Part shown: piece by piece, positions 1-10,625 of the stretch
How positions within the stretch are numbered: position 1 is the first letter of the stretch
How the letters are laid out: every line of letters starts with the position of its first letter
Assembly: GCA_030549175.1 (NCBI GenBank)
Contig: JAUKUA010000001.1
Coordinates: 8,494,001-8,558,000 of the forward strand
Reading direction: 5' to 3'
Length of the DNA stretch: 64,000 nt
Source of the DNA: Lasiosphaeris hirsuta
Taxonomy: Eukaryota > Ascomycota > Sordariomycetes > Sordariales > Lasiosphaeriaceae
Position numbers and translations under genes: made by a program
Notes under the pieces: generated by a model
Seen by the model: only the letters and a program-made list of their open reading frames with translations
Databases searched by the model: none
Told to the model about the DNA's origin: nothing

Positions 1-100
1 TGTAGCCGTGTTATTTGACCCCACCGTCCCCGCATGGTATGATTTGCCTGTGGGAGGCTTATTACAACCAATAGAATAGTGTCACGGACGGGATTGAAGC

Positions 101-130
101 CCCCTCGAGCGGGGCTAAAATTGCAGTGCT
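101..130 (+). repeat. Dispersed 30-bp GC-box/TAAAATTGCAG motif, copy 1
   Basis: The copy has a box of the form CCCCTC-N4-GGGG followed directly by CTAAAATTGCAGTGC. The same arrangement occurs near 2201 and 39226 and five times between 50097 and 50782. The two halves are conserved while the flanks differ, so the conserved unit is about 30 bp. I do not recognise it as a named repeat. Confidence 0.75.
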
Positions 131-151
131 TAACGCTCCATGATAGAAGTG

Positions 152-234
152 CAGCGCCCGACACAAATCAAATGATTATTTAGCTAGTATTTGCATTTAT
201 TCATTTGGCTTTATTTGATTTGTGTCATGGGCTG
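152..234. repeat. Imperfect hairpin, MITE-like
   Basis: A perfect 14-bp inverted pair, GACACAAATCAAAT at 160-173 and its complement at 213-226, is extended outward by imperfect pairing of CAGC-GCCC against GGGCTG. The loop is about 39 nt. It could be a small MITE relic or a terminator-like fold. It lies next to the first copy of the dispersed motif. Confidence 0.5.
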
Positions 235-287
235 TGGAAGAGCCTTGCGAGGAGGGGGGGGAGTCAAATAAAACTCTAAAAAAATGA

Positions 288-339
288 GATTTGCTAGGGG
301 GGACTTGATTTTGGCTAGGAGGCACTATGCGGGGGCACT
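288..339 (+). repeat. Left arm of a 1.7-kb-spaced inverted repeat
   Basis: GATTTGCTAGGGGGG (288-302) and ACTATGCGGGGGCACT (324-339) both recur exactly in reverse complement at 2012-2026 and 1995-2010. In the right arm the two blocks are adjacent, while the left arm has about 21 extra bases between them. The arms bracket the Tad-like fragment and may be the ends of a decayed element. Confidence 0.55.
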
Positions 340-689
340 AGGTCTAAGGGTTAAGGTTATGTACGGGGAAAATCTAAAATCCACTTTTTTCTTTCTTTCT
401 TCACCGCCTTTGAAGGTGCACACCGCCTGTGCCAGCCAGCCTCTACCAAGTGCTAGCTAGCCCACCAAGTGCCAGACCCTCCATGCCAGCCTGTATGCCA
501 GCCTGCATACCAATTGCCATCAAAATCCTCCAAGTCCTGCAACCCTACTACATTCCATTGCACAACTATGTGTACAAACGTACGGGTCTCGACCAGGACG
601 CCGCGGGGGTCTAAGGACGAACCCCCGGCCCAACCGGGGACGTTTAACCTGACCCAGGCCTATCAGGCCTGATGAGAAGCAAATAAGCC

Positions 690-1113
690 AAAGTACCGTA
701 AGGTCAAGGTTAAGAAGAAGCGCCCCCAGGAGCTTAGGCTGCCAAGGAGGTGGATTAGGGCCCTCCTCATAGAGAGAACCGGGTGCGAGGATTTCAAGGC
801 TTACCACGAACGGATGGGTCACGATCTGGGCACGTGGGAGGTTACCTGTGGGAAGTGTGGGCTCACCAAGGTCCCCGGGCACCTCTTGAAGTGTAAGTAC
901 AGCGTAGCGGCACTGGCGAAGGTGCTACCGGTAGGGGTGTGGGCTCCTAGGATCCTAACCTTAAGCTTGACAAAGATGCTGGCCACGTTTAGAGCGTTTA
1001 TGGCGGTAAAGGAGGAACTGGAAAAGGGGGAGGAAAATACCCTAGGCGAGGATGAAGAAGCGGAATGGGCGGCGGCCCACGGCCGCGAGGTAAACTGCAA
1101 CGCGTTTTCTTAG
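690..1113 (+). mobile_element. 3' relic of a Tad-like non-LTR retrotransposon ORF2
   Basis: The frame reads KYRKVKVKKKRPQELR and continues through LLIERTGCEDFKAYHERM to a zinc-knuckle-like CGKCGLTKVPGHLLKC, then ends at a stop at 1111-1113. The order 'ARTGHGDFxxYHxRF' followed by CxC...PxHxxxC is what I know from the C-terminal RNase H and CCHC-like tail of fungal Tad-clade LINE ORF2 proteins. Only about 140 codons remain and no reverse transcriptase core is visible upstream, so this is a 5'-truncated dead copy. A small unrelated zinc protein is the alternative, but the motif order argues against it. Confidence 0.5.
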
Positions 1114-1994
1114 CTGTAGTAAAGGGGGCTTTTCTTTACGGATTTTTTACGTATCTTAGCTGGTAGGAGAGTTGTGAGGGCTGGTGAGTCCCTTAAACGG
1201 CAAATAGGGGTATGTATTGGGCCTGGATTTCGGTAGGAGGATCTTCTTATGTTAGTTAGCTGTTGGGGACCTCGGCCCCGACATGTCTAAGTCGCCTAGA
1301 GCGAAAACCTAGGACGTAAAATAATGTAATCTAATGTATAACTATGTTCGCTTAATGCTAATATCGTCGTTATAGATTAATTCCACGCCTTTAAAAGTAC
1401 CGAGTTCGAGCTTTTCCGGCCTTAATACCGTTGCGTACGTGTGCAGGAGGGCCTACATGATGCCGCTACAAGAAGCCGACCCCGCGTAGGCACACACATC
1501 CGTGATCCTTATGATTGCCGATTACGATAGTAACGATGACGATTTCCCTTATATCCGACTACTTGCCGTGCCAACCATCGAGCTTCTAGACGATCGTGTT
1601 CTAGCTAATCTTTAATACCCGGATTAGAGTGGCTTCTCTAAAAAAACGGCAGGTAACTGACGCCTTGGAGCCTTCCGTTGTCAAAAAGACTATTCGTAGC
1701 GGTCGCGTGGTGTGGCCGACGGCCAGGGCGGCACTGGGCCTGGATTGATGGCAGGATTGATGGTACTTCAAAGAGTGTATATTCGGCGTTTTCTAGGCCC
1801 AGGCCTGTGTTGTGGCACTTCAAAGGCATTTTTTTCCTGGCTAGGGCACTGCGTTGATTGTCCTGATGACCCTATTGTCATGGAGTTCTGTAAAGTCGAT
1901 TGATGCATTGTATCATCGGCTTTTTGTATGGTGTTTTTGTGATTTTCGATGTGGGGAGGCGAAGTGCTAAAAACATGGAACCAGCAGAAAACCA

Positions 1995-2026
1995 AGTGCC
2001 CCCGCATAGTACCCCCCTAGCAAATC
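1995..2026 (-). repeat. Right arm of the inverted repeat
   Basis: Exact reverse complements of the two blocks at 288-302 and 324-339 lie side by side here. The TA microsatellite follows within about ten bases, as TA-rich sequence often does at element borders. Confidence 0.55.
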
Positions 2027-2033
2027 CCTATGC

Positions 2034-2036
<3 letters not shown>

Positions 2037-2069
<33 letters not shown>
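2037..2069. repeat. (TA)n microsatellite
   Basis: An uninterrupted run of about 16 TA units lies directly outside the right arm of the inverted repeat. Confidence 0.9.
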
Positions 2070-2071
<2 letters not shown>

Positions 2072-2200
2072 GGTCAAATAAGCACCCCTAACATGATGTT
2101 ACGGCTCTAACAGAATGTTATTTCTCCCTCCCCTCCCTGCATGGTTGAAGGTAGGTGCGGCTCTGCTGCCCCTGCCCGCATGGAGCCAGGTACCCGTTCA

Positions 2201-2231
2201 TCCCCTCTGGAAGGGATAAAATTGCAGTGCC
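2201..2231 (+). repeat. Dispersed 30-bp motif, copy 2
   Basis: CCCCTCTGG-AAGGG is followed by ATAAAATTGCAGTGCC. The second half is nearly identical to copy 1, while the GC box has lost one G and gained two A residues. It stands just upstream of the HET pseudogene. Confidence 0.65.
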
Positions 2232-2304
2232 ACTGACGTGGCAGCAAGCCTAGCTCAAAATCGCTTCCTCTGCGTGCTCTAGTTTAATACCCTCCCTAAG
2301 GAGC

Positions 2305-3745
2305 ATTATGCCATCATCTCCTACGTATGGAGAGGAGTCCCACCGCGAAAAGGCATGAACGTTGGGCCGACATTTTCCATCAAGGATGCGAGTAATGCGG
2401 ACCCGATCCCATTGGAAACCCTGCATACTGTCTGTGTCGCTGCGCTCCAACGCGAATGCGCATCTGGTGTGGCTCGATGGAGTGTGCATCAAGCAGGGCG
2501 ATAATGTCGACAAGGCATGGCAGACTCGGCGCATGTACCCAATCTAGCAGCACTGCGCAGTCTGCTTTATCCTTCCTAGGGGCTTGTCCCGCCTAGTGAA
2601 GCTGGATGAGGAGACCCCCTGGTTAGGTCGGGCCTGGACGTTGCAGGAAGCCCTGGCCCCCAACTACTGCAAAGTCCTCTTCGCATGGAAGCATGGTTCG
2701 TGTGTGCTTCAAAGAATGGGATGCGCCGCGGCAGCAGCGGTTCCAGTTGTGGCTGGACGGGCCGCTGTGGCGGACCTGAAGAGTCTATTGGAGATGGGGG
2801 AAGATATAGGGTAAGTTGTGACGGCACGAGTACGGAACGAACGCCACTTTATCTAGCTGTTCGGGAGCGATGAAAACGAGGCAAACCACCTTACGTGTGT
2901 CTTCATCTTACTTTCCTATCGTCTAGCTTCGCTGTTCCGGAACCACGTTGTGTCAGACTTGGGGCAGAAATATGCAGCTAGCATATCTTTTTCAAATGGG
3001 ACCCTTTCAAATAGTGCGTTTCTCGGCGCCATCACTCTCAAGGGCAAAAGAAGGTATGGCGGCAGCCGTCTGGCGCGCTGCCATGTTGCCCACTCCTTAC
3101 CAGCCAGTCGACATGGTTTTGAGCATCATCGGAATCCTTGGCATTGAGTTGGATCCGGCTCCATTCTCTACCAGCGACAGATCCCCTGATATGATTGCGC
3201 TCATGCGTGGATCCTCGCGAAGGGCGGTCGAGCCGAATGGCTTGCTCTCGCACCTAGCATGCCACCTTCCACAAAGTTGACCTTGCCCGCATTTGAGAAG
3301 GGATCCCTATGAGAATGGCAGACGGACGTGTGCCCAGCAAGTGTGCAGTTGCCTACAATAGACTGGTGGCTGAAAGATGCGCCGCGAGGCCCGGTGGACG
3401 ATAATAACTGCATGGTAATCTTAGCGCCCGCTGTCGCTCTATCTTCTGTCCCCGGTTCACGCCAGCGGATCGGCCCTGCCGGCTCCAAAACCCGCAACCT
3501 CGTTTGAGATGGACTGGGACGGACGTGGACCGTTATGAAATCGCGCGGTTCTCCGCCATATGCGGTACAAGTTGGAAGCAAGCAAATTTATCTCGGCGGT
3601 TCACTAAGAACTTTGGTTGGCATTCGTTCTGTGGTCCTCATGTTGGTAGGCGGAAAGAGGATGGGGCTTTGTCCGTCATAGGGTATGCAGAGGTGAAGGA
3701 AGATGTTCCATCGGCTCCAGGGTGGTCGATGAAAAGCTGCGGGTA
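2305..3745 (+). pseudogene. Broken heterokaryon-incompatibility (HET) domain gene
   Basis: HET-domain proteins control recognition of non-self hyphae in filamentous fungi. Several frames together give the family's hallmarks in order: AIISYVWRG near 2310, NAHLVWLDGVCIKQGDN near 2450-2510, TPWLGRAWTLQEALAP near 2610-2660, and a downstream stretch with AAVWRAAMLPTPYQPVDMV then LSIIGILGIELDPAPF at 3055-3170. The last part matches the region that usually follows HET in this group. Frames change between the first two blocks, a stop (TAG at 2546-2548) follows the block ending MYPI, and further stops lie after 3280, where WLKDAPRGPVDDNN and a related tail are still recognisable. No intact start is seen. 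The decayed frames and neighbouring transposon relics suggest a dead accessory gene. Confidence 0.7.
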
Positions 3746-4121
3746 AAGTGCTAAAATTACTAGGGAGATAAAGCCATATCATGACCCCCTTTTTCAGAGG
3801 CCCTCCGGGGGTTCTCGCTTCGCCCACTCCGCATTATCATACTACGATTATGAGCCAATTCACCAATTCAAAGCTTCACTTAAAATTATTGTTTGATACT
3901 ATATGCTCAATAAATAATGATGAGGTATGAATTGATCATAGGGGATTATTGAAGAGAGGAGATACCAACATAGAATAAAGGTCAAAGATACTATACAGCC
4001 GAGTTAAGTGAATCTACCTTTATCCCAAAACAAATGAAATGACTGGTTAGAAAGATGTAGAGAATCTCCCTGTGTTGTACACTGGATATAAGTTGTGCCA
4101 TAAATTGGATGCCAGAGTTTA
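3746..4121. other. Intergenic, AT-rich
   Basis: Nothing recognisable is seen. This is the 3' flank of the MFS transporter gene, with an AT-rich part at 3840-4000. Confidence 0.4.
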
Positions 4122-6021
4122 TTATGCAGCCGCAGCATCCGTCTTTTCACTCCCCCCCTTTTCGCTCCCCCCCTTTTCGCTCTCCCCCTTCTCGCTCCCC
4201 CCCTTTCCACCCTCCTCCTCCTTCTTGATACTCCTCCACTCCATGCCCAGCGCCGGCAACACCATCAGGCAAGAAACAACAAGAGCAACGATAAAGGCCC
4301 TCCTCAGAGAACTATTGTAAATCGTCAACACCTCCACCAGCTTCTCGGGCTGCACCATGGCCGCCAGCCCGGTAGCGCCGGCCTGCAAAACCGCCTGCAC
4401 ATCCACCCCCTGAAGGCCGGCCAGCCCGTCGGCCAAGGCATTCACAAAAAGCGTCTGGCCAATGCAAACAAACACGGCGCCGCCCAGCGAATTCGTAACC
4501 AGCATGAGCGAAATGCCCACGGCCACATCCGCCTTGGCAAGCACGTTCTGCGCCGCGAGCGCGGGGACCTGCATGCCGGCACCCAGCCCGAGCCCGAACA
4601 AGACCTGCCAGCCGATCCACTCGCCGCTGCCGCTGCCGAGGGCCAGCGTGGTGGTCAAGCCGGTGCCGACGGCCATGAAGACGACCGTGACGAACATGAA
4701 GGGGACGTAGTGGCCGGTGCGGGTCGTGACACCGCCCGAGACGATGGCGCCGACGACGAGCGCGAGCACCATGGGGATGGTGTCGATGCCCGACTGCACG
4801 GCCGTGGTGCCCTTGACGGCCTGGAACCAGATGGGCAGGCAGTACAGCATGCTGACGAGCGCGCCGCTGGTGCAGAAGGAGAAGGCGGCGCCGCACGCCA
4901 CGCTGCGCTGCGAGACGATGCGCGGCGGCGTCGTCGCCAGCTCGTCACCAAGCCGCCACTGCACGGCCGCGAAAGCCGCCAGCAGCACCGGCGCCAGCAC
5001 CAGCAGCGCGATGATGGCGGCCGAGTTCCACGGCCGCGTCGTCCCGCCCCACTGCAGCGCGAGCAGCAGGGAGATGACGGCCGGGAGGAAGAGCACCGTG
5101 CCGAGGGGGTCGAGGCGCGCGAGCTTCTGGCGCGCCGTGAGGGTCGACGGGCGGGTGCGAATGTGCAGGAGGGGGAGGAGCAGGGCGAAGACGAGGGCGC
5201 CGATGGGGAGGCTGGGGTCACGGTGTTAGTTTTTGAACAACTTCAAGGGCAAGATTTGAAGAGAGAAAAGTGGGCGAAGGGAAAGGGGAAAGGGGAAAGG
5301 GGAAAGGGAAAAGGGGGCCTACTTGATATAGAAACACCATCGCCAGGTGACGTGGTCGGTGAAGGCGCCTCCCAGCAGGGGGCCGACGATGGACGCGATG
5401 CCGAACATGGATCCCATCAGGCCGATGTAGATGGGCCGCTTGTGCAAGGGGAGGATCTGTGTCAGAATGACGGTTGTGCCTGAAAAGATGCCGGCCGACC
5501 CCAGGCCGGCAATGGCTCTGCCGATGATGAATGCTGTCGATGTCGGCGCAGCACCGCAGAGTGCGGAGCCGACCTCGAACACGACGATGGCGACGAGGAA
5601 GATGGTCTTGGTCGAGTAGAAGGAATAGATGCGGCCCCAGAGCAGCTGTGTTGCGCTGCTTGCGATGAGGTAGGCACTGGCGTACCAGCTGATGTCGTCG
5701 AGAGAGTGAAACTCGGTCGTGATGGTCGGCACGGCCGTGGCGATGATGGTTCGGTCCTGTCCATTGCAGACGTGATGTTAGCAGCTTCTCAGTCGGTTCG
5801 GCACCGGGCCGTCATCTTACCAAGGCCACAATAAACGTGACAAAATAGATTGCTATCAGGACCATGGCGAGCTTTGCCCCTGTTAGGTAGTCCGATTCAT
5901 CGTCGATGTCTTCGTTGGTGTCGCTGGCCTTCTCCGTTGGGTCTGCCGTTGAGGCTGGAAGTTCGTCGAACTTCCCCGCGGGCGAGCCCTGGCCGTCATT
6001 GTCGTTCGTTGACAGCCCCAT
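4122..6021 (-). CDS. DHA2-family MFS drug/metabolite exporter
   Basis: This is a plasma-membrane H+ antiporter of the 14-helix drug:H+ class (DHA2), 574 aa. The exons are 6021..5821, 5756..5323 and 5211..4122. The splice choices restore [15 protein letters not shown] and [12 protein letters not shown], both typical of the family. The N-terminus is hydrophilic and acidic (about 45 aa). The loop 2-3 motif reads [11 protein letters not shown], and antiporter motif C appears as [12 protein letters not shown]. Later helices keep [16 protein letters not shown] and [13 protein letters not shown]. The C-terminus is a charged tail of GGSEK-type repeats. The next gene downstream on the same strand side is an FAD oxidase, followed by a Zn2Cys6 regulator. 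Such trios often handle one secondary metabolite or xenobiotic. The substrate cannot be told from sequence. Confidence 0.9.
4142..4205 (-). repeat. 15-bp tandem repeats coding the GGSEK tail
   Basis: About four units of a 15-bp C/T-rich repeat (TTTTCGCTCCCCCC-like on the + strand) encode the repeated G-G/E-S-E-K pentapeptides at the transporter's C-terminus. The number of units is probably variable between strains. Confidence 0.8.
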
Positions 6022-6199
6022 GGCAAAGAACTAATCGCTTTTTCCGCGGGTGGAGTGTTTCGAGATCAATGGTGTAAAAACAGTGCGCCAAGTGAATGTC
6101 GATGTCAGATGAGGTATCGAAGCAATAGGATACGAGGTTCAAACGGTTCTTTTAAAGAAGCTAGAATTGTTTGCAGGGAAACAGGGGGGCGCTCTGATC

Positions 6200-6214
6200 T
6201 CGGACACTGTCCGA
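6200..6214. promoter_or_regulatory. Palindrome TCGGAC-N3-GTCCGA
   Basis: A perfect inverted repeat with CGG and CCG halves lies about 180 bp upstream of the transporter ATG. Zn2Cys6 dimers bind paired CGG triplets, and the neighbouring gene encodes such a regulator. Binding is inferred. Confidence 0.45.
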
Positions 6215-6260
6215 ATGTTCATGTTATTCAAGCGCGTTGATTGGTCCACGGACAGCGGGA

Positions 6261-6272
6261 CCGAGCGATCGG
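6261..6272. promoter_or_regulatory. Everted CCG-N6-CGG site
   Basis: CCGAGCGATCGG gives an everted triplet pair spaced by six bases. The same spacing is found at 6374-6385 and in the oxidase/regulator divergent promoter at 8407-8418, where the core CCGAG is also the same. Confidence 0.5.
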
Positions 6273-6373
6273 ACGCGAGAGCCGGGCCTTGGCATTGAAA
6301 TTTGACTCTCGGTCTCCAATGCCGGACCGCTCGGCTGCCCTTATTATATTACCATAATGCATGTAGTTGCAGT

Positions 6374-6385
6374 CCGACTTTTCGG
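6374..6385. promoter_or_regulatory. Everted CCG-N6-CGG site
   Basis: CCGACTTTTCGG has the same six-base spacing as the sites at 6261 and 8407. It lies about 350 bp upstream of the transporter start. Confidence 0.45.
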
Positions 6386-6700
6386 TCATTTGAATAGCGA
6401 GAACCTGAATCTAAACGGACTGGATGTCCCCGGTAAATAAGAAATCGCAACCTCCCGATCATCACGCGTTCGGCAATCTTGCTAGTTGAAATTGGAGCCA
6501 CCCGCGACCCCAGGCCCACAAAAGGATCATGTTTGCCCATGTCACTGTCACTGATGAGTACACTGCTGAATAGACTTGAAGTCTCGCGGCACGCTTGCTG
6601 CGATTTGGCAGTCTTCAACCCAACTAGATCATTCTAATTGATATACCCTTCTTGAAGTCTCGAGATACGTCTCCTACAGACAACGCTGGCAACGCAAACC

Positions 6701-8174
6701 TCAACAACCCCCCCCATCTACCTCCCTCCTCAGCGCCTTCAACCGCTCCCAATTCTCCCCGTAGCTCTCATCAACAGCCTCATCGTTACCCATAAACGCG
6801 GCATAAACAGGCGGAAGAACCTCGCCCGTCGCCTTCAGCCCGTCCACGAAGCCATCGGCCCACTCGATCGCCTCGCCCATCATCTCGGGCTCGTGCTTGT
6901 TCATGGCGCTGACGTGAAACAGGATATGCGGCTTTCGCGTCGCGAAGCACGAGCCCGGGTTCGGCTGGACCGCCTTTCCGTGGGCGATGTGGGCGAAGAA
7001 GAGGTACGGACGGGTGGGCGGGATGCGGTCGACGCCGTCTTTGATGGCGGCAACCGCCGCGGGCGTGAACCGGCTGATCGCGGGGCCTCGGGATACGACA
7101 TTGACCTGGGGGGCGGGGACGGACAGGAAGGCCTGGAAGGCGCTGAACGTCGCTGGTGCGTGTCAGTAAGGTACGTACCACTCTCCTCGCCGCACTCGAG
7201 AAGGGGAGAGAGGGGAGCTCACTCTCTGCCACATTGTCACTAACCACCGTGCCCAACCCCCTGACGACCTCGAGCCACCTCCTCCCCTCGACGAAATCCC
7301 CATCAGGCCAGCAAAAGCTGACACCCAGATCCGGCTCGCCCGCGGTCAGCCTGGCGCGCACCTGGACACAAAACGCCTCGGGCACTCCCCGATCCAGCAC
7401 CTCCTGCAGCCCCATCAACACACCCTCCACCTCACCCCACGCAAACCTCACAAACCCAGCCAATATCCTCCCCATGGGGACCACCCTGACCCTCGTCTCC
7501 ACCACAACCCCCAACGCCGGCCCGGCCCCGCGCACGCCCCACAGCAACTCCGAGTCCCCCTCAGCCTCCACCACCCTCCCATCACCCAACACCACCGTCG
7601 CGCCCAGCATCACATCCACCCCGAGCCCGGTAAACGCCGCGGCGGGACCATAGCCGCCCCACAGCGCCCAGCCGGTCCACCCCACCCCGCCCTCGGCGCC
7701 CGCCGCCGTAGCCAGCCCGTGGCCCTCCAGGAACGCCACCAGGTGCCGACTCGTGACGCCCCCGCCGACGGCTGCGCTCTTCTGGTCCGCGCTGAGCGTG
7801 ATGCCGTCCAGCTCGCGAAGGTCGAGCGTCAGCCCGTCGGGCATGCCGGCCGCGCGGCCCCACACGTCGTGACCGCCGGCGCGCACGGCCAGCGGGGTGG
7901 CGGTGGCGCGGGCGGCGAGCAGCACGGCGGAGGTCTGGGCGGTGGTTTGGGGGCGGGCGATGAGCAGCGGGGAGGGGGTCAGTTGCGCATTGAAGAGGCG
8001 GCAGAGGGAGGGGAAGGAGGGGGAGGCGCGCGTGTATAGTTTGAGAGGGGGTGTGGTGAAGGTGAGGGCCTGGACGAGGGCTTGTTCGGCAGCGGTGCGG
8101 GTTTGGGAGTCGGCAGAGGCGGAGAAGGGGTTGGTGGGGTTGCGGAGGGAGGGGGGGGCGGTTAGGGAGGCCAT
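6701..8174 (-). CDS. BBE-like FAD-linked oxidoreductase
   Basis: This is a flavin oxidase of the PCMH/berberine-bridge type, which oxidises small substrates with O2. The exons are 8174..7223 and 7152..6701, giving 467 aa; the 70-bp intron joins VVSDNVAE to TTFSAFQAFL. The FAD domain covers roughly residues 65-235. It has RAGGHD with the histidine usually linked to FAD, a DLRELDGI strand, and GYGPAAAFTGLGVDVMLGATVV. No cysteine is seen at the second flavin-link position, so attachment by histidine alone is likely. The C-terminal BBE element reads YGENWERLKALRREVDG. The chosen ATG begins MASLTAPPS; upstream in-frame ATGs at 8222 and 8273 are possible. There is no signal peptide, which suggests cytosolic action. 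It sits between the transporter and a divergent Zn2Cys6 regulator. Its substrate is unknown. Confidence 0.85.
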
Positions 8175-8404
8175 TTTTGTGGTGGGTGGTGGTAATTGCT
8201 GGGGAGGGAAAACGGTCATCATGGGAATGAAAAATCTTGACGTGGTGATATTATTTATGTCGTCGACCCGCAATGTTGCCCGATGCTGAAAATGCGCGCA
8301 TCGGGATAATTATGACGCTGATATGCACCGAAACGGCCAGTCAATCATCAATCGCCCGTCGTAACGTGACCCCCGGCTCTGAAACCCGCCCCGCCGGGAC
8401 CGAA

Positions 8405-8420
8405 GTCCGAGCTGTCGGAC
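8405..8420. promoter_or_regulatory. Palindromic site in the oxidase/regulator divergent promoter
   Basis: GTCCGAGCTGTCGGAC has six-base arms around GCTG and contains CCG-N6-CGG. It lies 73 bp upstream of the regulator ATG and 231 bp upstream of the oxidase ATG, and it matches the everted spacing seen in the transporter promoter. A role in autoregulation and co-regulation is inferred. Confidence 0.5.
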
Positions 8421-8492
8421 ATGGGATTTTCTCGCCCGCACTTACACAATTGATCCCCATTCCAACCATCCACAACCATCCCCCAATTCCCT

Positions 8493-10625
8493 ATGTCCAA
8501 CAAAACACCCCGCTTCACGCGCGGCCACTCGTGCGTGACGTGCTACCAGCGCAAGGTCAAATGTGACGGCAAGCGGCCCTGCGCGACCTGCGTGAAAACC
8601 TCGCGAGCCACCGAATGCCGCTCCGCGCGTCCCTCGGGGCCAGGCCGTTTGTCCGCCGCCAACGAGCAAGCCATTCTGCTGCGCTTGCGACGGTACGAGA
8701 ATCTGCTGACGACAAATGGGATCCCCCTCAACGGCGCCGACGGAGACGACGACCCCCTCAACGGCGCCGACCGAGACGACGAGAGCACGCTGTGGGAGTC
8801 GATGGGCGATGGCCATGTGTTTGTCCAGGGGGGCATCCTAGGTTTGTGGACAAGTGAGTGTTTGATTCGGGTGTGTGAGGATTTCCGAGTTGGCGACTCG
8901 CGCTGACGGGATGCAGCATTATCTGGAACCGTCTTGGGAGCGAGGTGCGTCATTGGACCCTGCAATCACCAGATCGCGTTGCTGATCTTGACCTCTAGCT
9001 CGCCGACGACCTCCCGCAAGCAAGCGAGGCAGGCGGCAGCGAGTTTGCTGACGAGGACAGCGAGATCCTGCCAGAGGACCTCCTCTTCGGCCCGTCACCG
9101 TCCGGCATCAACGCGCTCGGCCCCCTCAGCCCACCCGTATCGCAGGTTTTCCGGCTGTGGCAGACCTTCCTGGATAACTTCAACCCGCTCATCAAGCTGT
9201 TCCACGCCCCAACCACCCAGCAGCTGATCTCGGATGCCGTCGCGGACCCCCGCGGACCCAGCGCGAGCACCGAGGCCCTGCTCTTCGCCATCTACCTCTG
9301 CGCTGTCACCACCATGACAAACCAGGAGTGTCTCGGCCAGCTGGGCGAGGAGAAGACGGACCTCCTCCGCCGCTTCTCGCATGCCACGCAACAAGCTCTT
9401 CGGAACGCGCAGCTCCTCAAATCTACCGACCTCGCCGTCCTCCAAGCCCTGACCCTCTACCTCGTCCGTCCCCCCCCCCCCCCCCCCCCCCTTCCCCAGC
9501 AGCAACATGAAATGACCAACAAGCTAACTCGGGGTGTGTTGCATACACCAGTTCGCCCGCCGCCCGCACCTCCCCTCGCACACGCTCTGGCTGCTCTCAG
9601 GCCTGGCGGTCCGGCTAGCGCAGACCATGGGCCTGCACCGGGAGCACTCGCTCAAGACGCTGTCGGCGCTCGACGGCGAGGTCCGGCGGCGCGTGTGGTG
9701 GCACGTCAACATCCTCGATCACCAGGCGGGGCAGATCTCGGGCGCGCGGCTCGACGGGCCCTTCATCGAGGGCGACACGCGCGAGCCGCGCAACCTCAGC
9801 GACAGCGCCCTCTCGCCGCACATGCGCGAGCTGCCGGCCGAGCACGACGGCGTGACTGAGATGGTCTTCTGCACCGTGCGCTTCGAGGTCGGCAGGTGCA
9901 TGCGCACCATGAAGGCGGTCGAGAGGGCGCACCGGGGCGGCGAGAGGCACGCGGCGGCGGTGGAGGAGGCCATCTCTGCCTTCGAGAGGAAGCTGGATGG
10001 GATGCTGAAGAAGTGCGATGAGTCGATCCCGCTGCACTTGATGTCCATCATGATGGGCCGCTCAGCGGCGTGCCACCTGCGCATGTGGGCGCGGCAGCCG
10101 CTCCAGAAGACGAGGCCCTTCGTGGCCGACCCCGACTTGTTCCGGCTGGCGCTCCAGATGCTCGAGTACGACAGCCTGACGTACTTGACCAAGAGCCTGC
10201 AGCCGTTCCTGTGGCACGTCAACACCCACTTCCCGTTCCAGGCCCTGATCCAGGTCCTCTCGGACCTGCTGCACTGGGTGCAGGGCGACGATGCTGAGCG
10301 CGCGTGGGCGAGCATCAACCGCACCTACGAAAACCACCCCGAGGTTGTCCGCGACGTCAAGCACCCGCTGCGGGTGGCCGTCAAGAACCTAACGCTCAAG
10401 GCGTGGGAGAAGGGCTTGGTGCAGCCGCTGGGGCCCGGGGGGGAACAGGCGGTGGCGGGGCCTGGTGTTGCAAAGTTGCTGGCTCAGAGGGACGCGCTGG
10501 TACCCGCGGGCGAGGAGGTTTCTAGTGTCGACGATGGGACACAGGTTCCCATAGATGATGGCATGCTGAATCTCGCTCAGTTTCTTCTGGCAGACGACGT
10601 GGACGTTGACTGGGGCACTTGGTGA
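8493..10625 (+). CDS. Zn2Cys6 transcription factor, likely cluster regulator
   Basis: This is a DNA-binding activator with an N-terminal zinc cluster, CVTCYQRKVKCDGKRPC then ATCVKTSRATEC at residues 14-42, and a fungal_trans middle region with LWLLSGLAVRLAQTMGLHRE. My model has exons 8493..8857, 8917..8944, 8999..9463 and 9552..10625 (643 aa). Introns 2 and 3 are clear; the first donor is less certain, because the best-looking GTGAGT at 8854 gives the wrong phase and GTGTTT at 8858 restores IWNRLGSELADDLPQ. An imperfect repeat codes NGADGDDDPLNGADRDDE. The third intron carries a run of 22 C. It is transcribed away from the FAD oxidase, across a 318-bp shared promoter with a palindromic CGG site. 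A small frameshift instead of the odd first donor cannot be excluded. Confidence 0.8.
9470..9491 (+). repeat. C22 homopolymer inside an intron
   Basis: Twenty-two consecutive C follow the 5' splice site GTCCGT of the regulator's third intron. This is one of several long C/G runs in the window. Confidence 0.9.

Larger units (their letters stand above)
1..689. other. Repeat-rich region without a gene
   Basis: No credible coding frame is seen. The stretch holds one copy of a dispersed 30-bp motif (101-130), a hairpin (about 152-234) and the left arm of a long-range inverted repeat (288-339). The short frames near 430-670 come from a low-complexity stretch repeating 'tgccagcc'-like words and look non-coding. 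Confidence 0.5.
1114..2304. other. Non-coding stretch downstream of the LINE relic
   Basis: No convincing gene is present. It is AT-rich near 1310-1420. It contains the right arm of the inverted repeat (1995-2026), a TA microsatellite (2037-2069) and a second copy of the dispersed motif (2201-2231). Confidence 0.5.
6022..6700. promoter_or_regulatory. Promoter region of the MFS transporter
   Basis: There is no gene here. The interval separates the transporter start from the 3' end of the FAD oxidase, so it should act only on the transporter. It contains three palindromic CGG/CCG pairs, listed separately, and the CCG-rich stretch at 6241-6340. Confidence 0.5.
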